A DNA stretch of 64,000 nucleotides, from NCBI GenBank assembly GCA_032158295.1, contig CM063258.1:14049703-14113702 (forward strand). The letters are read 5' to 3'. The notes under the pieces were generated by a model that saw only the letters and a program-made list of their open reading frames with translations, was not told the DNA's origin and searched no databases. Source of the DNA: Pycnopodia helianthoides (taxonomy: Eukaryota > Echinodermata > Asteroidea > Forcipulatida > Asteriidae). Each line of letters opens with the position of its first letter. Within the stretch, counting starts at the first letter, position 1. The position numbers were made by a program, and so were the translations under genes. Below, one piece after another: positions 10,301-25,300 of this stretch.

Positions 10301-13300
10301 TTTACCTGCCATGTATGTGGAGCTATGTTTTGAAGTATGAGACCTATGCATTTATAGCACAATGTAACGGTTTACCAGGTGCGGTGGCGCAATATGCTGC
10401 CAATCAAACCAGGAACACCGGGGCGAACCCCTTCTCTTTTCGATAAGTGCACTGGGTTATTTTACGTGCATTACACAACACACGGGACCAACAGCTTTAC
10501 GTCCCATCCGAAGGACGAAGCAATAATGGTTAAAGGAACATTACAGAATTGGTAATTGTAAAATATACTTTTGATCACAGATTTACATAAAACTTACACG
10601 GTCTAATGATGATGATAGTAGAAAACATCCCTTGAAATATTTCTGTCTGAAATGCCATATTTGATGAGAAATGAATAAACTAATTTTTCGATTGGAGTTT
10701 ATCGCTCAGTGAGCGTTTTATTCATTTGTTGTACCTGATTTCGTGCAAATGTGTAATCGGTTTTTCACTATTTTCTCGCGACCCAGATGGCCGATCGATC
10801 TCAAACTTTTACAGGTTTGTCAGTTTATGTATATGGTGGATTACATAAAGTGCTTACACTGCCAGCAACTGTTTTGTTAGCAAAAACCAATTCTGTAATG
10901 TTCCTTTAAGTGTCTTGCTTAAGGACACAAGTGTCACGACGGGGACTCGAACCCACACTCTGCTGAACAGAAACACCAGAGCTTGAGTCCGGTGCTCTTA
11001 TCCGCTCGGCCACGACACGTTCAAGCGCCCTGAGTACTGTTTTGGTAGATACGTGCACTATGTAAGATTTGTATTATTATAATACAAGAATATGGTGGGG
11101 ACAAGCCTGGAATTACATGGAGGCCATGGCCCCCTGTTGCCCTGGTCTTGGCCTCGTTGCTCCTTCAAAGGTTTCCCATAGACTTGAAGATTTTCCAATG
11201 AAAGAGCCCTTTGCAAAATGAAAATGGCCTTGCCCTCTCAATGATGAAATTCCAGGCCTGCCGGAGGCCTTGTGCACAACATTTTTTTTCAAATGGAATA
11301 CGGTTTTGTGAATTCAGGCCTGGCAAATTTGCCTTGTGTCCTTGAGCAAAACTTGTTCAATCCTCAGTAATCCCTTTGTCACGATACGTTTGTGCTTCAT
11401 CTTTAGACGAGGTCATTGAGCCCTGGGCCTTGCAAATTGCATGAATACAATTATTGCACATTGTTATGTCATGGCAATTGTGTCCTTAGGCAAGACAGTC
11501 AAAGGCAGGGTTATGGATTGGTTCTTGTCAACGTTATGCTGATTTATAGGCAAAATTCTCATGAAAGACACAATGAAAGTCACCTGTGAAAGTTTCGGCT
11601 GAATAGAGTGTCTGCTTGTTGGGAAAACAGCAACAAAAACTGTCAGATGTAAATCGGAACGTCAAATCCATCCACGTTTCAAAAGGTGACAGCGGGTACC
11701 AACCGAATCTCTGCTTACCGGTGAAAACCTTTATGAAGTTGGGCTCTGTGCGCTCAATTGGTTACGGGTGCTGCATACTCCTAAGGAGTTAAGATGGTAT
11801 AAGGAAAGTTTAACACGTTGACTGCCGGTCATATATTCGTAGGGCGTTTCTATTTGCCAAGTGCGGTGCCCATGCGCGCATACTAAAAAGGTACTATACC
11901 AAACAAAATTAACATACACATTCCAAGGATGCCATGTCCTCACCACTGCCAGAAGCATATGTGTTTTGCTTACTCAGTGATGCCAGTGTATTTAAATAAC
12001 AAAACAAAGCCCTTTCATTCTCTACGAGTATACCCGCAGTGGCAGAATCCGTTACACCTGTAAGTACGAATATACTCGTAGGTGGCAGTCAACGTGTTAA
12101 GGCATACATGTAATGAACAGGGGGTACAGTAAAAATGGTGTAAGGCCCTTTAATACTTGGTTTAAAAGCAGTACTTTTGTATTTACTTTTTAAATTAAAT
12201 CATTTTTAAATTGGGAAGAAGCATATATAGAAACCTGCATCCTGGAAACGGATGGGTTTTCCGTAGACTTTATCGTTCACTTAACAAGAGCCTCCATTCC
12301 CATCTGCTTAAGGGAGGTTATTCTTTCGCTGGAGGTGACATTTGTGACATTTGTGGTTTGATACTCTTATGTTGTCTGATTGCAAAGTTCTGGTAAATAA
12401 TAAATACCCAAAGCTAAGTTCACTGAACCTTCACAAAGCTAATAATGTGTCCATGCAACTGTCATTCATGGTGTTTGGTTTAGCTTTGTGTTTGATCAAT
12501 GTTGTAAACCTATTACATTCATATCATCAGCAGAAGATAAAACAAGGGTACCAGCTAAACGATCAGATAGTATCTGATTATTTGTTTCAAGTTGTTTCCT
12601 TTTAAAAAACCACTTTGGGTGGGTATCCCATTTGAAATATATTCTGTGCCTCTGTGCCGTAATATTTTTCAGAAGTTTTTGGGAGCTTTCAGAGAAGTCA
12701 TTTTCCCTTTGAAAATATTGTTGTCACAATGAAACCCTGACTTGGCAAAGTAAAGATGACAAAGGCTCTCAAAGTAAGCACCGGATTTGTTGTGCGAAAA
12801 TGTGAGGATGTGTTCACCGTGAATCAAAAAACCTCGGCCGTGAGCCACGGTCGAGAAAATCTGCCACGGTATGCTGGAATCTCGGAACACTCGGACTTAC
12901 CTCCCATTGAGCTGAATACAGGAATAAGCCTAAGTCTAACCCTAACCCTAACCCTAACCCTAACCCTAATGGTGGCAGCCTGTTCATTCTTGTAAGCCAC
13001 ATATTTGTGTAACAAAAGGACAAGGGTCTGGAATCGGGGATTACACAATTACCCCAGGGAAAAGGGAGATTACGAGCATGAACTCCAGTAATTTTTGTCC
13101 CTCTTTGTACGAGGACGAACAGGTCAATATATTTTTGCAGAAGATCAGGTATATCCATATAAAGAGCTTTGAAAGTGAGATAATAATTTTTTTTATAAAT
13201 ACATGTAAAAGTAAAAACAAATTCTACAGATTTTCCAGAAAACTAGTTTGTTTGCAAACTTGTAAGAAGTCTGTTTGTTCGTTTGTTTCCTTGTCACAGG

Positions 13301-16300
13301 AACTGAAGAATTTACTGTACCAAGCTCAGGAAGACGCCCCGGACCCTGAAGGTAAGTAGGAAAACAAATATTCCGGATTGCCTTCTCTCCAGAGCATGAC
13401 TTGGAAAACAAAAGTTTGCCATACCAGGCAGCTCACTCAAGTTTCATATAAAAAATCAACTTTGCATCAATTTTGCCCATTTGTAAAATTTGGGAGACGC
13501 GCATAGCTTCAAGAAAATATTGTTTTGATCATTCACTCGGCATTTGAAATATTCAGGGGCCACTTAATCATTCTAAATAAATAAAATATGAAAATAGAAA
13601 CATTGACTTCCATCTGTTTGCTTTATTATTTTGTTAATCCAGCACTTTGATTTTTTTGTTTATTTTATTTTGAATTATTTTGGCGACAGAGAGTGATTTT
13701 TTATTTATTTTTTTCTCTCTTTAGTGGTCGGGGCAGCCATGGTGGAGCGACACTTCACAAGATTTGAGGAGAAATTTCTTAAGCTCTGTGAGAAAGAACT
13801 GACCAAAATTAACACATTTTTTTGCGGTAAGTTGGTTTAAATATTGATCATGGTTACCAAGGTGTTTTTTTCCTCGTAGATTACATGGTGTTTTGGCTGG
13901 TAACCGCTCTTTTTTTTGCTAAGCATTAGTGCTAAGGAAAAATGTGCGCTTAGCAATTAATATAGGCCCTGGATTATCAGCTGGAATGCATTAATTGAGA
14001 ATTTCTTCTGTCGTTTATTTCAATAGAATTGTCATTAGTGGATTGGATTTACACATTGGTAGTTTGATATTCAGGGATTAGGCAGTTAGACGGATTAAGA
14101 TGTATCAGCTTCGATCGAGATTAACTTGTCTCAGTCGATACATCGGGGTGGTGAGGCAGCAGCTTTTTTTTCCCGATGAGTTCACCGTGTGGGAAATGAT
14201 TAATTCCTTCAGAAGGAACACATGATTTAAGCTATGGAGACTTCCTGCTTTTACGGATCTCTCCTTTATTAACGCGGGAGTCCCAGAGGAAATTGTGTGC
14301 TTCCGATTTCGGGTGTCGCTTGAGAGCACCGAGTGGAAAGTTGTTAATACTGTGATTTCCTGAACAGGGGGCCCTCTATACTGAATATCTTACACTGGGC
14401 AGTGTCATACAAAGTTTATCGAGACATCGATTGCTTTGCATTTTCTAGGACAACTACAGTCAGCCAATCCTTTTTCCGCCCCTCACCCCCCCACCCCCCC
14501 CCCAAAAAAAGTGAAAAAAATCCATGAATTGACTATTAACTGTTAATTAATAACTACCTTGGAGAGTTTATGCACTCTGATTGGTCGAAGACTGGTCACG
14601 TGGGGGTGTATTAACATGTGATATAAAGACCGGCTCAGTGAAATAGCGAATAAATGGCCCCTTAACAAGCACATTGTTGTGTAAAATCCTATGCACTATG
14701 TGCTTGTTGCGCGGCATACTACTGGTATCAAATCAACTCATTTCTTTGTGCGTATTTATTTTTTTATTTTTTTGAGCAGAACAGATGGTGCCGCGTGCGG
14801 AAACATTCCACGCGTAGGCGTGAACGCACAGACAATGTATCAATTTAGGGTAACTGGTACGCGCATGAAACCTACATAATGCAAAGTCATGGTCTGGTTC
14901 TTGAAAATATGTATAAACAGTTAATTATGTGTAAGAGACTAGGTACCACACAAAAGTTGAACAACCAAAGGATTGGCCCTTGAACATGAGTAGAACATTT
15001 CTAAAACTAATGGCGAAAGAAAACCACAAATTCTGACGATTTTTACAGTTTTTTCGTTATAAGGCATTTATTAATGGGATTAACAGTGCGGTGAGACGGT
15101 CTTCACTGCGTGGTAATGACCTTGGTTGGTGGCTGGCCGCTGTTAATGGACCTCGCCTTCGGCTCTGTCCATTAACAGCGGCCAGCCACCAGCCCGGTCA
15201 TTACCACGCAGTGAAGACCGGCTCATCGCACTGTTAATCCCTAATTATTATCAGCTAATGGTTTGGTTTCTGTATGGGATTGTTTCTGATGTCAAGCTTG
15301 TGGTGAAGACTTGTTGACAATTGTATTTCTGTCTACCCCTAAACGACAACAGAGAAGGAAGCTGAAGCCACACGCAACTTTGCGCAGCTCACCGACGAGC
15401 TGCGGCAGGTTGAACCGCAGACCGTCACCAACAGCGCAATGATACGGCGGCGACGGAGCACCATGTTCCTACCCATTGACAGCGAGCTGAAGGTGACCAA
15501 GACGGTCCGGCGGAAAGTGAGCGATCTGAAGCTGGCCTTCAGCGAGTTCTACCTCAGTCTCATCCTGTTGCAAAATTACCAGGTTTGTGATTCTCGGATA
15601 CTAAGGGAATAAAAGGGTAGTGACGCGGTCTTAACCGGCCGTTTAAAACCGACAAGGTCGTGGCCGTGTGATAAAGGACCGAGCCACGCACGGCCACGGC
15701 CCTGCAAGGTTTTAAACGGCCGGTTAAGACCAAGTCACTTCTCTTTTATTCCCATTCATAAATGCCCTTTTTGTTAAAAAGCGTAATATTGTTGGAAAAT
15801 CTCAACTTTTCTGTTAACTTTCATTTCCTGTCACGTCCTCGAGCCCTCTTTCGCGAAGGATACACATGCCACGCTCAACAGCACGTGCGTACGCGCGCGT
15901 CATAACACTAACATGTTTTCAGATTGAATACTAGTATGTGTTGATTGTGTTTCGCATAAATTAGCGCCTGCGTATAACCTTGCGCGCCACAGGTGTGTTT
16001 AAACACTTCTAGCCGTGCATTATCATCCGTTTATAACCGGCCACGCGACACGCTCTCCACCAATCAGACTGGATAAACTCTCCGAGGTATTTATGAATAA
16101 GATATAATAATGTAGTCGCATATAGCGCACGTATCTAACTATGAGATACTCACGGCGCTTGAACAAACAAACATTTTAAGACAGGTTTTTTGAATTTGTT
16201 GAATTATCAAATCGACTTATGTAACTAATTAACAGTGGCTTCTTATATAGCGCTCATATCCGTCACTTTGTGACACTCAAGGCGCTTCAACAGTCAGTAT

Positions 16301-19300
16301 TTTCCTGCAAGGTATATATGTGGAGCTACTTTTTGAAGTTTGAGACCTATTCCTTTACATAGCACAATGTAGTGGTTTACAAGGTGCTGTGGCGCAATAT
16401 GCTGCCAATCAAACCAGGAACACCGGGGCGAACCCCTTCTCTTTGCGATAAGTGCACTGGGTTCTTTTACATGCATTACACAACACACGGGACCAACGGC
16501 TTTACGTCCCGTCCGAAGGACGAAGCGATAATGGTTAAGTGTCTTGCTTAAGGACACAAGTGTCACGACTGGGACTCGAACCCACACTCTGCTGAACAGA
16601 AACATCAGAGCTTGAATCCGGTGCTCTTATCCGCTCGGCCACGACACGCCACTTATGTAGCACCTTATAGGGGGCTTACAAGATGCTGCAGCTCATTCAG
16701 CAGCCATTGCCAGAAACACCGGGGCGAACCCCTTCTCTTAACCCTTCCAGTGCCGCCAACGTTCTGAAACGTCAAACAAAGTATCCATCCACAGGCCGCC
16801 AACGTTCCCATAGTCGACCTAGTCGACCCCAAAAAATATATAAATGCCCTCTGGATAAAGAACGGCCAAAACACGACCGGCACGGAACCCTTCGAGCGCC
16901 GCCAACATTCTGAAACGTCAAACTGAATCTCCATTCACAGGCCGCCAACGTTCATTTACGTTCTACTACTCGAAATATTATTATTTTTAAAAAAAATTTT
17001 TTAAATGGCCGGCCTGTGGATTGAGAATTTTTAAAACAAGGCTGGCACTCTAAAGGTTAAGAGTATCTGGGGTCTTTTTCGGTGCAATACACCAGGCCTG
17101 GAATTACACGGAGGCCACGGAGGCCATTGCCTCTGTTGCCCTGCTCTTGGCCTTGGTGCCCCTTCAAAAGTGTTCCATAGACTTTAAGATTTTCCAATGG
17201 AAGTGCCCTTTGCACAGTGAAAATGGCCTTGCCCTCTCAAAGATGAAATTCCAGGCCTGAATACACAACACACGTGACCTACAGCTTTACGTCCCATCCG
17301 AAGGACGAAGCAAACAAAGGCTTGCTTCAGGACACAAGTGTCAAGACCGCGACTTGAACCCACACTCTGCCGGTCAGAAACATCAGAGCTTAAATCCGGG
17401 TGCTCTTAATCGCTGCAGCGCATCATGACCGAGTGATCTGGTGCGCCGCTTTAACTTGTGGTCGCTGAGTCATTGGGGTGTGGGTTCAAATCCCGGTCAT
17501 GACACGTGTGTCCTTGAGCGAGACACTTGACTACAACTGGAAAGCAAACATCATGTTATTATTATTAGATCACTTGGCGATACCCGCTGCTCATTAAAGA
17601 TTCACACCTTGGTTCTGAGGGCTTTGTAATTCACCTCCATTTAAAAATGTAACTTTTTTTTCCCCTTTCAAAAAAAACAGAAACTGAACTTCACTGGGTT
17701 TCGGAAGATTCTCAAGAAACATGACAAGATGTTGAAGACCGAACGCGGTGTTGAGTTTCGGACGTCCAAGGTGGAGTCGGCGCCGTTCTACACCAGCAAG
17801 CAGATCGATAATCTCATCTTAGAAACGGAGGTAAACTGAACAAACATCAATCTGAACAAACATTAGTATACACCAGCACAGACCTTCACAGATCTCTTGC
17901 ATCAGCTGCTGAAAAAAACGTTCTCTTTTGTCGCCCCTAAACTTTGGACTAGTCTCCCTCCATCTCTGCGCTCTGCCGATATTTTGCAAGAAGCACCCGA
18001 AGCAACACCTACTCCCACAATGATTGTTCGTTCGTTTTCATACTTTGCAATTTTGTATCGTCGTTATGCCATGTAATTTGCTGTGTATCATCACAAACCG
18101 CTGTGATCTTGATGAAATGGCGGTATATAAAACATTTTTGTATGTATGTATATACCTGATCTTTAAAGGAACATTACAGAATTGGTAAGAAAAAAACTTA
18201 TAAAATATACTTTTTGATCACAGATTTACATAAAACTTACACGGTCTAATGATGATGATAGTAGAAAACATCCCTTGAAATATTTCTGTCTGAAATGCCA
18301 TATTTGATGAGAAATGAATAAACTAATTTTCCGATCTGAGTTTATCGCTCAGTGAGCGTTTTATTCACTTGTTAAATCTATATGATTTCATGCAGATGTG
18401 TTATCGGTTTTTCACTATTTTCTCGTGACCCAGATGGCCGATCGATCTCAAACCTCTACAGGTTTGTCAGTTTATGTATATGGTGGATAACATAAAGTAT
18501 TTACACTGCCAGCAACTGTTTTGTTAGAAAAAAACAATTCTGTAATGTTCCTTTAAAAGAAATTTATATTTGTATATTTGTACACTGTTTATTTCATTAC
18601 ATGGTGAGGTCCCTCAATTTTATGTTTTGAAATTTATAAACTCGCATTGAGGTTCATAGTCTCAAGCAGTCAATATATCGTGGTTTGAGGGTGTACAGTC
18701 TATATTAGCTTCCCCTCAGTATTGAAAGTTGACAAACTAAAACTAGTTCCTGAGGCGAAGCCACGAGAACTTGAGTCATGTACCCCATCGGCTACAGCAC
18801 TTAAGAATGCATATTATTTTTGGGTTGAAAAACAAAAAATTGGCAGAGCAGAACTTGAACATGCAACCTCCGGATTGACGTGCACGGCGCTCTTCCAACT
18901 GAGCGGTCTAGCCCTGTGTTGGCGGTCTCCCTAGGGCTAGATAGCTCAGTTGGCAGAGTTAATCCGGAGGTCGCAGGCTCAAGTCCCGCTCAAGTAAATT
19001 TGTCTTTGTTCAACCAAAAATTAATTAAAAACTTACCCAGTCAGTTTCCCTTGTGGTTTACTATTTGATATTTGCTCATCAGTTTGTCTACGTTTTGACT
19101 ACTGACTTTTAAGAAACTTCTGTACTTTGACTTGTTTCTCTTAGACGTCCTACATCAATGATCTTGAGGAAGGAAACAGACAGAAAGCAATGAATAAACT
19201 ACGAGTTCCACCTCTCGGGGCCAAGGTAAATGCCATATTTGTCAACGTATCTTGTGGTCTTCTTTTTTTTACATTTTGGGGTGAGCAAAGAAATGTGACT

Positions 19301-22300
19301 CAAAATGTATTTGAACCTGTGACCACCAGATTGGGGTGCCAGCGCTCTGTCAACTGAGCTGTCTAACCCTAATGTTTGCGGTCTCCCTATTTTGTCAATA
19401 TCTCTGTTTTGGGAAGCCAGTCAGAAGCCAGTCAACCTTAAAATGCCATAAAACCAGGGATCACACCCAAGTTTACGATACAACCTTGGAAGCGGCAGCA
19501 GAGGGCTCATCTTAAGGATGCGACTTTTTGAATTGAATTAAAAATTTACCCAGTCAGTTCCCTAGGTGTGGTTTATTTCTTAATAATTTTAAATAAAAAG
19601 TCACATACACCTTCAGCAAAGGAGCAGTTTGTGTAAGAGTCATTTTACATGCAAGAAAAAATAGTTAATGGCCTGACGTTTCGACCCTAGAGCGCCGGCA
19701 CGTTAATCCAGAGGTCATTCTCGGAAGGCTTAATGACAACACAACACGCATAAACAGGTATACTGGTGTAACAGAAGCAGTCAAGTGGAAAGAGATGAAA
19801 AGAGAGAGAGAAGCAGAAAGCACTCAGAAATAGCAGGGATGAGGGTGACAAAGAGGGTGGGGGTGGCGGTGGCGGGGGGGGTCAGAGGGTCAAAGGTCAA
19901 AGTCAAAGGTGGGAAGAGGGAGGATAATTAATTGATCAGTGGATGAGACAGACTAAGGAGGATATCTGTCGGGAAAAGGAGAAGGCAAAGACAAAATGTT
20001 GTTTAGTCATTTCCTTGTATGGATGTTCAGACTATGGGGACGATTGGTCTGGAGGCACCTTATCCACAGTAAACTATCTAACGTGTATGTCCTCTGAAAA
20101 AATGTTTAATTTTGTTTCCATTAACCCTCCTACTGTCAGTGACTCTTGGCAACATTTTCCAGCGAGTTGACCAACCATTTGAAACCATTCGACTGCCAAG
20201 GTTGTGTACGGTGGCACAACTGTGCACAGAACTAACTGTGTACTGTGTACATGCATTCCCTCATGGTATCATATTGCAGGCTGGCATAGTTTATCTATCA
20301 TTCAAAACCACAGTGAATGGTATTGAATGGTCAGACAGCAAGAGGGTTAATAGTAACAATTGTTCACTTTAAGAGATTTTATGTGGTTATTTTTATATTT
20401 TTATAATCAGAGTACCAATTGGACCACATTCCGGATGGGGCTGTTCACAGGAATCTTTTTGGTTCTTATTATACTTATTATCCTGGCAGGTAGGCGTCAA
20501 AGCAAGTTGTTTTTTTAATTATTTCCCCTTGCTAGAATTTTTTTCTTTTTCGTTTTTTGTTCAAATTTTCTTCTGACACCAAAGTTTGTACAGTAAAGTA
20601 GCTAATTTCATGAAGCCGTTTGTCAGAAAAGTATTACAAACAGTATTATAAAAAAATTAATAGCAGGGCACCAGTCACAGGAATGTGAAGGACATGGCAT
20701 TTTGGCTGGTAACCAGCTGTTGAAGTGTATTGCTCATTGATATTTTTTCTACTTAGCAAAAAATAAGCAGGATACCAGTCACATGTACCATAATGTGACT
20801 GGTATCTGGGTTGTTACTTTGGCTGGTAACCTTATTCTGGTAAGCACAATTGTGTTTCGCAAAGCTGCTTCTCTGAAATTGGAACCAGGTTAAATTGTGT
20901 ACTGTTTCATTTCATTTATTTCATTTTATTTATTAATTCTGGTTGTGAAGCCAAGCTCAGAAAGAAACTTAATCACTATACTAGCCAAGAACCCGTGGAG
21001 AGAAGACAATGAAGGAAGTTTCAGTTTTAGGTGTGGGAGGAAAAACCCTGAGAAATATTCCAGGAAAACCCACGCAATCAGGCAGGGCCTGAAAAACCCA
21101 ATCCACGTAGTGCCCGGTGTGATTTTGAACTGGACTCCCGAAAGTTGGAAGGCAAGGCAAGATACCACTACGCACCTGTTTTCCTAAAACGTACCTGTTG
21201 AGGGTAGATGTTTCCCGCTTGCCATTTTTTGTCGTCTTTGATCCTGAGCCGCAAGCTTTTTCTCCCCACCCCCACAGCAATCTTCATCCCGATCAAGGAG
21301 GACTTCTGGCCGGCCGTCAAGATGTACCGAGGGATGTTTCTGATCATCTTGATCATTTTCTTGCTCGGGCTGAACACGTATGGCTGGAGAAAATGCGGCG
21401 TTAATCACGTACTCATCTTTGAGTTGGACCCGAGGAACAATCTCTCACATGAAGATTTTATCGAGGTGAGATCATACTGAAGATAAAAAAAAGTCTGCAA
21501 GTCTTGCATTTTTTACTGAAAACCAGAAAACAACTCAAAGGAAGAGTATAGTCTTCTCTTTAAAGGCACTGGACACCTTTGGTAATTGTCAAACACCAGT
21601 AATCTCACTTGGTGTATCCCATCATAAGGATAGAATAACAAATCTGTGAAAGTTTGGACTCAATTGGTCATCGCAGTTGCAAGAAAATAATGAAAGAAAG
21701 AACACCCTCGTTGGACAAATTTGTGTGCTTTCATGTGCATAATAAAAGGCTTCAGCTGAAGTCTTTTATTATTTGAGTGAGAAATGACCTCTTTCTCAAA
21801 AACTACATTACTTCAGAGGGAGCCGTTTCTCACAATGATTTATACTATCAACAGCTCTCCATTGCTTGTTACTAGTACGTTTTTATGCTAACAATTTTTG
21901 AATAATTACAAATAGTGTCCAGTGCCTTTAAATCCTTGTTGTATACAATTCTTGTAAAAAAAAAAGGACCCAATAGCAATTTTTTATAAATACAATTAAT
22001 TTTTTTATATAATACAAATAAATTGTTAAATTTAACAATGAATCAAAATACAAACTTGGGACGAGGTTTTCCCTGCAGGCAACTTTTGGAAATGTCTGTG
22101 GTTTCCACATAAATGCTGCCACCTCAATGTAGATGGATTTGACGTTTTTTAATGACAATTATGTGACGGATTTTTATTTTATTTTTTTTTCTCAACAAGT
22201 AGTCACTGAATTCAACTGAAACTTTTACATTTAACTTTTACCGTATTTTTTTCGGAATAATTTTGCCTAATTTTGTTGACAGACACCAAACGATGACCCG

Positions 22301-25300
22301 ACCACTAACCACATTGTTGATACACGTGATTTTTCATTCATTTCACTATCAGCAACTTTGTCTTAATATTTCTTGAAATGGAACGATAACATATTTGTTG
22401 CCCCTTTACAAGATGGAAGTATGTTGTTCTTGTTGTGCCGACTGCATTTAAAGTGGAGTTGAAAAGTTCAGAACTGTTGTTCCGCAGTTCTGTTTCTGCC
22501 TTTTGAAAAAAAAATTCTAACTCAGACTTCGTTTGATTTTTTTTTTCTTTTTTTTTTTCTTCTGATCAGATGGCCATGTTCTTTGCCGATCTTTGGGCGC
22601 TAAGCGTTCTAGGTTTTATCTACTCTAATTTACTGCCCAACGTCTCTGGCTACATCAGCCCGCTGGTCCTGGCTGGTGTCATGATCTTATTCCTAATCAA
22701 CCCCATCAAGACATTCAACCACAGAGCGAGATTTTGGCTCCTTAAAATACTGGTAAGTTGTAAATAAATAAATTAAATAAACAACTAGTTCTTATATGGC
22801 GCATTTTTACAATAACGTATCAATGTGCTTTACATTAGTGCCTGGTCATTGGGTACCTGTAATCGTTCTCAGCTCCCTGGGGAGTATACAGCCCCGAGCT
22901 GCCGTGGATCTACGAAGGCTTTTTTCAAACACAATATCAACCTCTACCTTCGCAGGTACCCATTTATACCCCTGGGTGAAGAGAAGCAGTTATAGTAAAG
23001 CATCTTGCTCAAGGACACAAGTGTCATGACCTGGAGTCGAACCCACACCCCGATGACTTAACCAATAAAACTTGAATCCAATGCTCTAAACCGCTCAGCC
23101 ATGACACCCTACGTCAAATAACTGAGATGAAAATTGTAAGATGATCCACAGGATTCCTTTTTAACCGGTTCCCATCCAGCTGGGTCGATACCACCTAGAT
23201 GATCTACCCAACAAGGGAACCTGGCAAAGTTCCCACGGGGGATTTAAACGCCAAGCTGGCAAACCGCCAATCTCTCTCAATACAAACATTGGTTTAACAT
23301 CTATGATTATGAATTGCACAAATCAAGAAATTGTGATTCGTCAACTAGACGACAATACCTATTCTAGTCATTGTGAAATCAGCGGTTAGCTTGGTAGGAT
23401 TCGAACCCACAACCTTTGTGATTGCAGGTCCAGCAGTCTAACCACTTGACCACGGTGACATATGTATGTATTTATGTATTAGGCTAATCTCAACAGTCTA
23501 TACTATATCATCGTTCTGTCAACACAACTAAAAACTGTACTGTACATGTTTTTTTTTTCAACGATGTGCAAATGATTTTGTTTAATTTCAGACGCATATA
23601 CTGGTGGCGCCGTTTCACGCCGTCGGTTTCGCAGACTTTTGGCTGGCCGATCAACTCAATAGCTTAGCAACGGTGTTGTTGGACCTCGAGTTTCTCATCT
23701 GTTTTTACGTCTGCGAGGTTAGCTGGGTCACTCCCACCTGTAAGAAAACATTTCAATGATTTGAAACTTTAAAACTCAACTTTCCCTTAAAAAAAAAATC
23801 AAAATAAAAGGTTGAAAGAAAGTGATCTTATTTCATAATGGAGATGGAACTTTGGCAAGTGCTTGGAAAATATCAATTCTAATTTTTAGGTTTGAAAAGA
23901 CTGAAAACCAATATTCATGTTGAAATGTGTAAATATTATAACTTATGGAAATTGATAATTGTTTTCAAACTCTCATTTTTTTTTGTTAACCCTCCTACTT
24001 ACCACAACATTTGCCATTAAGTTGACAACAAAAACCCTTCAGAACCATTCAATTCTAATTTGTCAATTCTAATTATAATATTTAAGTATGAAAAGACTGA
24101 AAAACAATATTCACGTTGAGGTGTGTAAATATTTTAACTTATGGAAATTACCTAATTTTTTGTCAAAATCTCATTATTTTTGTTAACCCTCCTACTTGCC
24201 ACACCATTTGCCATTAAATCGACCACACCATTCAGAACCATTCAACTGCTTGGGTTGTGTATGGTGGAGCAGCTGTGCACATACATTGTATGTGTCTTTG
24301 TAATGCCACATTTAAGACACATCGAATTACAGGCTGGCACAGTGCACCTATTATTCATAACCATGTGGACAATATTGAATGGTCAGACAGTAGGAGGGTT
24401 AACTTTTCAAAAGAAACCTGATAGTGATGATAGTACTGAGTTTTAACCCTATTACAACCAGTATCCTCTCCTGCCCCAACTGGCCCATGCCACAAAATGC
24501 CACAGGAGACTGTGGAGACTTAAGTCCACAGTAGCAGACTTTCGAGTCACAGTGTTTGAGTACACTTTTGATAATCCTGGCCAACTTAAATTTTTGTGTT
24601 TTATTTTTTCCAAATAGAATATTAAATTTTGTATACACTGCTCTGTATGTTTTTGTTTTGTGTTGAGAAATGGCCGAATAAATAATAATAATATTAATAA
24701 TAATACACAAGCCATGGGGTTTCCTGATAATACTAGCTGTACAAACAGAAAAATCCCACGCACCCAATGCTAGCCTGGAATGTATGGTACTTTGTGGCAG
24801 TCTGTGGTACCAGTGTCAGCTGACAAACAGAAGAAACCCATACACCCAATGCTAGCCTGGAAAGTATGGTACTTTGTGGCAGTCTGTGGTACCAGTGCCT
24901 AGCTGTACAAACAGAAGAAACCCATGCACCCAATGCTAGCTGGAATGTATGGTACTTTGTGGCAGTCTGTGGTACCAGTGCAGCTGTACAAACAGAAGAA
25001 ACCCATCACCCAATGCTAGCCTGGAAGGTATGGTACTTTGTGGCAGTCTGTGGTACCAGTGGCTAGCTGTATCAAACAGAAGAAACCCATGTCACCCAAT
25101 ACTCCCAATACTAGCATGTAATGTGTGGTACTTTGTGGCAGTCTGTGGTACCAGTGTCAGCTGTACAAACAGAAGAAACCCATGCACCCAATGCTAGCCT
25201 GGAAGGTATAAACTTTGTGGCAGTCTGTGGTACCAATGATATTAGTGAACATTCTTAAAGTATGTATTGGGTTTGAATAATCTAAAAGTCTGGTACCTTG

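Noticed and set aside
12756..13158. Several ORFs with a Val-Arg or Leu-Thr repeat
   Set aside because: Products of reading the telomere-type repeat in different frames.
18934..18995. Possible tRNA gene
   Set aside because: A and B boxes are present but the anticodon arm is missing, and related tRNA-like pieces surround it; SINE remnant.
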